Below are positions 4,589 to 6,076 of a stretch of DNA of 6,076 nucleotides, in pieces. Each line of letters starts with the position of its first letter. Position 1 is the stretch's first letter. The notes below the pieces were generated by a model. It ran no database searches. It saw only the letters and a program-made list of their open reading frames with translations, and was not told where the DNA came from. Origin of the DNA: Acidimicrobiales bacterium (lineage in GTDB: Bacteria > Actinomycetota > Acidimicrobiia > Acidimicrobiales > Bog-793); contig JASHRK010000345.1 of the NCBI GenBank assembly GCA_030037405.1, positions 1 through 6,076 of the forward strand, read 5' to 3'. Both the position numbers and the translations under genes were made by a program.

Positions 4589-4972
4589 ATGAGCGTTGAG
4601 ATGGCCCGTGCCGAGCTGGCCGGACTTCCGGCGGTAGCGAGCTCGCCCGGTGTCACGCGCCGGTTCGTGTGCGGGACGCTCGAGGGCTGGGGCGTCTCGC
4701 ATCTTGTCGCCGACGCCGCACTGGTGGCGAGCGAGCTCAGCACGAATGCCGTTCGCCACGCCCGGTCGACGTTTCGTGTCGAGCTCACCCGTTTCGCGAC
4801 GGCGGTACGTATCGCCGTCTACGACGCGAGCACGGAGGTCCCCGTCATGAGGGCACCAAGCCCGACGGACGCAGGTGGCCGGGGACTCGCCGTCGTGGCG
4901 GGACTTTCGAGGGAGTGGGGGAGCACCTGCGCTCTCGACGGCAAGGTCGTCTGGGCAGAGCTGACCGCTTAG
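4589..4972 (+). CDS. RsbW/SpoIIAB-like single-domain ATPase (anti-sigma or serine kinase type)
   Basis: This 127-residue protein consists of one HATPase_c-type (GHKL) domain. The N box is ELSTNAVRHA at 49-58, with Glu49 and Asn53 as expected Mg/ATP ligands. Asp79 in VYDAS takes the G1-box position, and GGRGL at 96-100 forms the G2 box, followed by VVAGLSREWG. There is no histidine-phosphotransfer domain or membrane segment, so it is not a complete sensor kinase. Such proteins typically bind sigma factors or phosphorylate anti-sigma antagonists, and they are very abundant in actinobacteria. No sigma factor or STAS-domain antagonist gene is present in the window, so the partner is unknown. The second ATG (residue 5) is an alternative start. 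It is divergent from the aldolase gene and converges with the transpeptidase gene across a 39-bp gap. Confidence 0.85.
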   Translation: MSVEMARAELAGLPAVASSPGVTRRFVCGTLEGWGVSHLVADAALVASELSTNAVRHARSTFRVELTRFATAVRIAVYDASTEVPVMRAPSPTDAGGRGLAVVAGLSREWGSTCALDGKVVWAELTA

Positions 4973-4990
4973 CCTCTCGGTCGCCGGGCT

Positions 4991-5008
4991 GGGCGCCGGG
5001 CTGCGCCC
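4991..5008. terminator. Hairpin between convergent genes
   Basis: GGGCGC (4991-4996) pairs perfectly with GCGCCC (5003-5008) around a 6-nt loop. It lies between the stop of the ATPase gene and the stop of the transpeptidase gene. The position suits a bidirectional terminator, although no T-tract is present, as is common in high-GC actinobacteria. Confidence 0.45.
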
Positions 5009-5011
5009 GAG

Positions 5012-6076
5012 TCAGGGGACCACGCTCACGAGAGTGCCGTAGGCAAGATAGGGCCAGGCTTTGGCGGCGTCTGGCAGCGGCAGCTCGATGCACCCGAGGC
5101 TCTGTGGGATGCCGTAGTCGGCACGGTCCATGTAGTGGACGGCGTCGTTGCCGTGGAAGTAGGCGATGTACTGGACCAGGTCCGCGTAGCGGGCGCCGTC
5201 GGGGTTCGTGCCTCGCATCACCTGGCTCCGCAGGCGCGTGTAGACGGCGAAGTTGCCGTCGGGAGTCGGGGAGGAGGCAATGCCGGTGTTGGCGGGGCTG
5301 CGCAGCACGACCTTGCCGTCATGCCAGACGGTGAAGGTCTCCGGGGCCGTCTTGTCCGCGAGGGCGTAGTCGTAGCCTCCGGCGTTGACGCTGTGGTCGG
5401 CGAGCGCCTGCAGGAGCGACTTCCAGAGCGAGCGCCGCAGCTCGCCATCGGGGTAGAGGCCGTGATCGGCTTGGAAGGACATCACGAGCCCTCTCGTGAA
5501 GAGGGTGTAGTCAGCCCGCCGCCAGAGGGCGCGAAGCTGCGGGGGCCACCCGTGGTCGATCCAGCGGAAGGAGCCCGCCGGAGGGTGGTACAGGGCGGCC
5601 GCCTGAGCGGCGGCGTCGCTCCTGCCGGAGGCGGCCCCATGCGGTGTCCAGGAGAGGGGTGAGTAGTGGAGGAGCGACAGGAGCTCCTGCAAGCGGAGAA
5701 CAGAGCCCTGGGCGATCTTGAAGCGCTCTACGACGCTTCCTCTCAGCGTGCCCCCGTCCAAGGCCCGTACTCCGGAGGTTCCTCCGGGGATCGTGAGAGT
5801 GACGTTGCTCAAGGGCATGAAGGCGACTCGCGGGGTGAAGCTGAGCACACGACCTGTGGCATGCCAGGCCCCCGCCGTCGCCGGGCTGAGCCGCGGGCGG
5901 GTCGAGCCGGCCGCCAGGGGGGAAGAGAACGTGACTCTGATCGCCGCGGTCCCGGCTACATCTTTGGCGTTCGCTGCCGGGGCGACGGTCAGCACCCGCA
6001 GCGGCACCGGCCTTGCCCGCGGCGGGGCGCTCGTGCTCGTGACGCCCACGGTGCTGCCCGGGTGCTCGCCGGCGGT
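5012..6076 (-). CDS. L,D-transpeptidase (YkuD) with Ig-like and PG-binding-like domains, 5' end missing
   Basis: This enzyme family acts outside the membrane and makes 3-3 cross-links in peptidoglycan or attaches proteins to it, using a catalytic Cys. The frame is open to the right edge, so the N-terminus with its expected signal peptide or lipobox is missing; the GTG at 6049 is only an internal candidate start. Numbering from that GTG, about 15-90 is an Ig-like beta domain (TVAPAANAKDV, VTFSSPLAAG, FTPRVAF). About 113-215 is a PG-binding-like helical domain (VLRLQELLSLLHYSPLSW, then VMSFQADHGLYPDG). About 235-345 is the YkuD domain. Its active site has His299 in YFHGN and Ser317-Cys320 in PQSLGCIELP, with 17 residues between His and Ser, which fits the family spacing. 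Leu replaces the second His of the usual SHGC motif and Glu replaces the Arg after it. This variant occurs in other actinobacterial members. Confidence 0.9.
   Translation of the reverse strand, partial: TAGEHPGSTVGVTSTSAPPRARPVPLRVLTVAPAANAKDVAGTAAIRVTFSSPLAAGSTRPRLSPATAGAWHATGRVLSFTPRVAFMPLSNVTLTIPGGTSGVRALDGGTLRGSVVERFKIAQGSVLRLQELLSLLHYSPLSWTPHGAASGRSDAAAQAAALYHPPAGSFRWIDHGWPPQLRALWRRADYTLFTRGLVMSFQADHGLYPDGELRRSLWKSLLQALADHSVNAGGYDYALADKTAPETFTVWHDGKVVLRSPANTGIASSPTPDGNFAVYTRLRSQVMRGTNPDGARYADLVQYIAYFHGNDAVHYMDRADYGIPQSLGCIELPLPDAAKAWPYLAYGTLVSVVP

Noticed and set aside
4669..5334. Plus-strand frame crossing the ATPase and transpeptidase genes
   Set aside because: It is Arg/Gly/Cys-rich, spans two well-supported genes in other frames and contains no domain.
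1..6076. CRISPR arrays, tRNA or rRNA genes, insertion sequences
   Set aside because: No regularly spaced repeats, no cloverleaf-forming segments with T-loop consensus, and no transposase or paired terminal repeats were seen.

Overview
The window looks like chromosomal DNA of a high-GC actinobacterium. The flanking genes have strong G/C third-position bias, GTG starts are used, and the gene families are typical of that phylum: a stand-alone ClpC-type N domain, a single-domain RsbW/SpoIIAB-like ATPase, and an L,D-transpeptidase with a PG-binding-like domain and an SLGC active-site motif. I cannot name the genus. An acid-soil or acidimicrobial relative is only a guess prompted by the glutamic peptidase.

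Layout. The first 1.24 kb is a minus-strand pair: a ClpC N-domain protein without ATPase modules (402-1235), followed 15 bp later by the 5' part of a crotonase-family gene that runs off the left edge (1-386). Divergent from it is a small MerR/excisionase-type DNA-binding protein (1290-1613). The 54-bp gap between them holds a perfect 16-bp inverted repeat, CACTGTC-AA-GACAGTG, placed to act as a shared operator. From about 1645 to 3440 the base composition drops (one 60-base line counted by hand is 47% GC, against 72% in a line of the downstream gene). This island has its own consensus-like promoter and two plus-strand secreted-protein genes. The first (1709-2812) is a complete family G1 (eqolisin) glutamic peptidase with signal peptide, an N-terminal propeptide-like domain and a catalytic domain carrying the Gln/Glu pair. 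The second (2851-3447) is a paralogue containing only the signal peptide and the propeptide-like domain. Its stop codon overlaps the stop of a convergent threonine aldolase-type PLP enzyme (3444-4514, minus). A divergent single-domain ATPase of the anti-sigma type follows (4589-4972, plus). The right end is a convergent, 5'-truncated L,D-transpeptidase (5012-6076, minus), with a GC-rich hairpin between the two stops.

How the genes may work together. Two parts look like functional units. The Clp-N protein and the divergent HTH protein look like a self-regulated ClpC-decoy or adaptor module, comparable to mycobacterial ClpC2. The peptidase and the propeptide-only paralogue look like an exported protease with a cognate stand-alone pro-domain, either inhibitor, foldase or decaying duplicate. 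The other genes appear to be ordinary, independently acting housekeeping or envelope genes.
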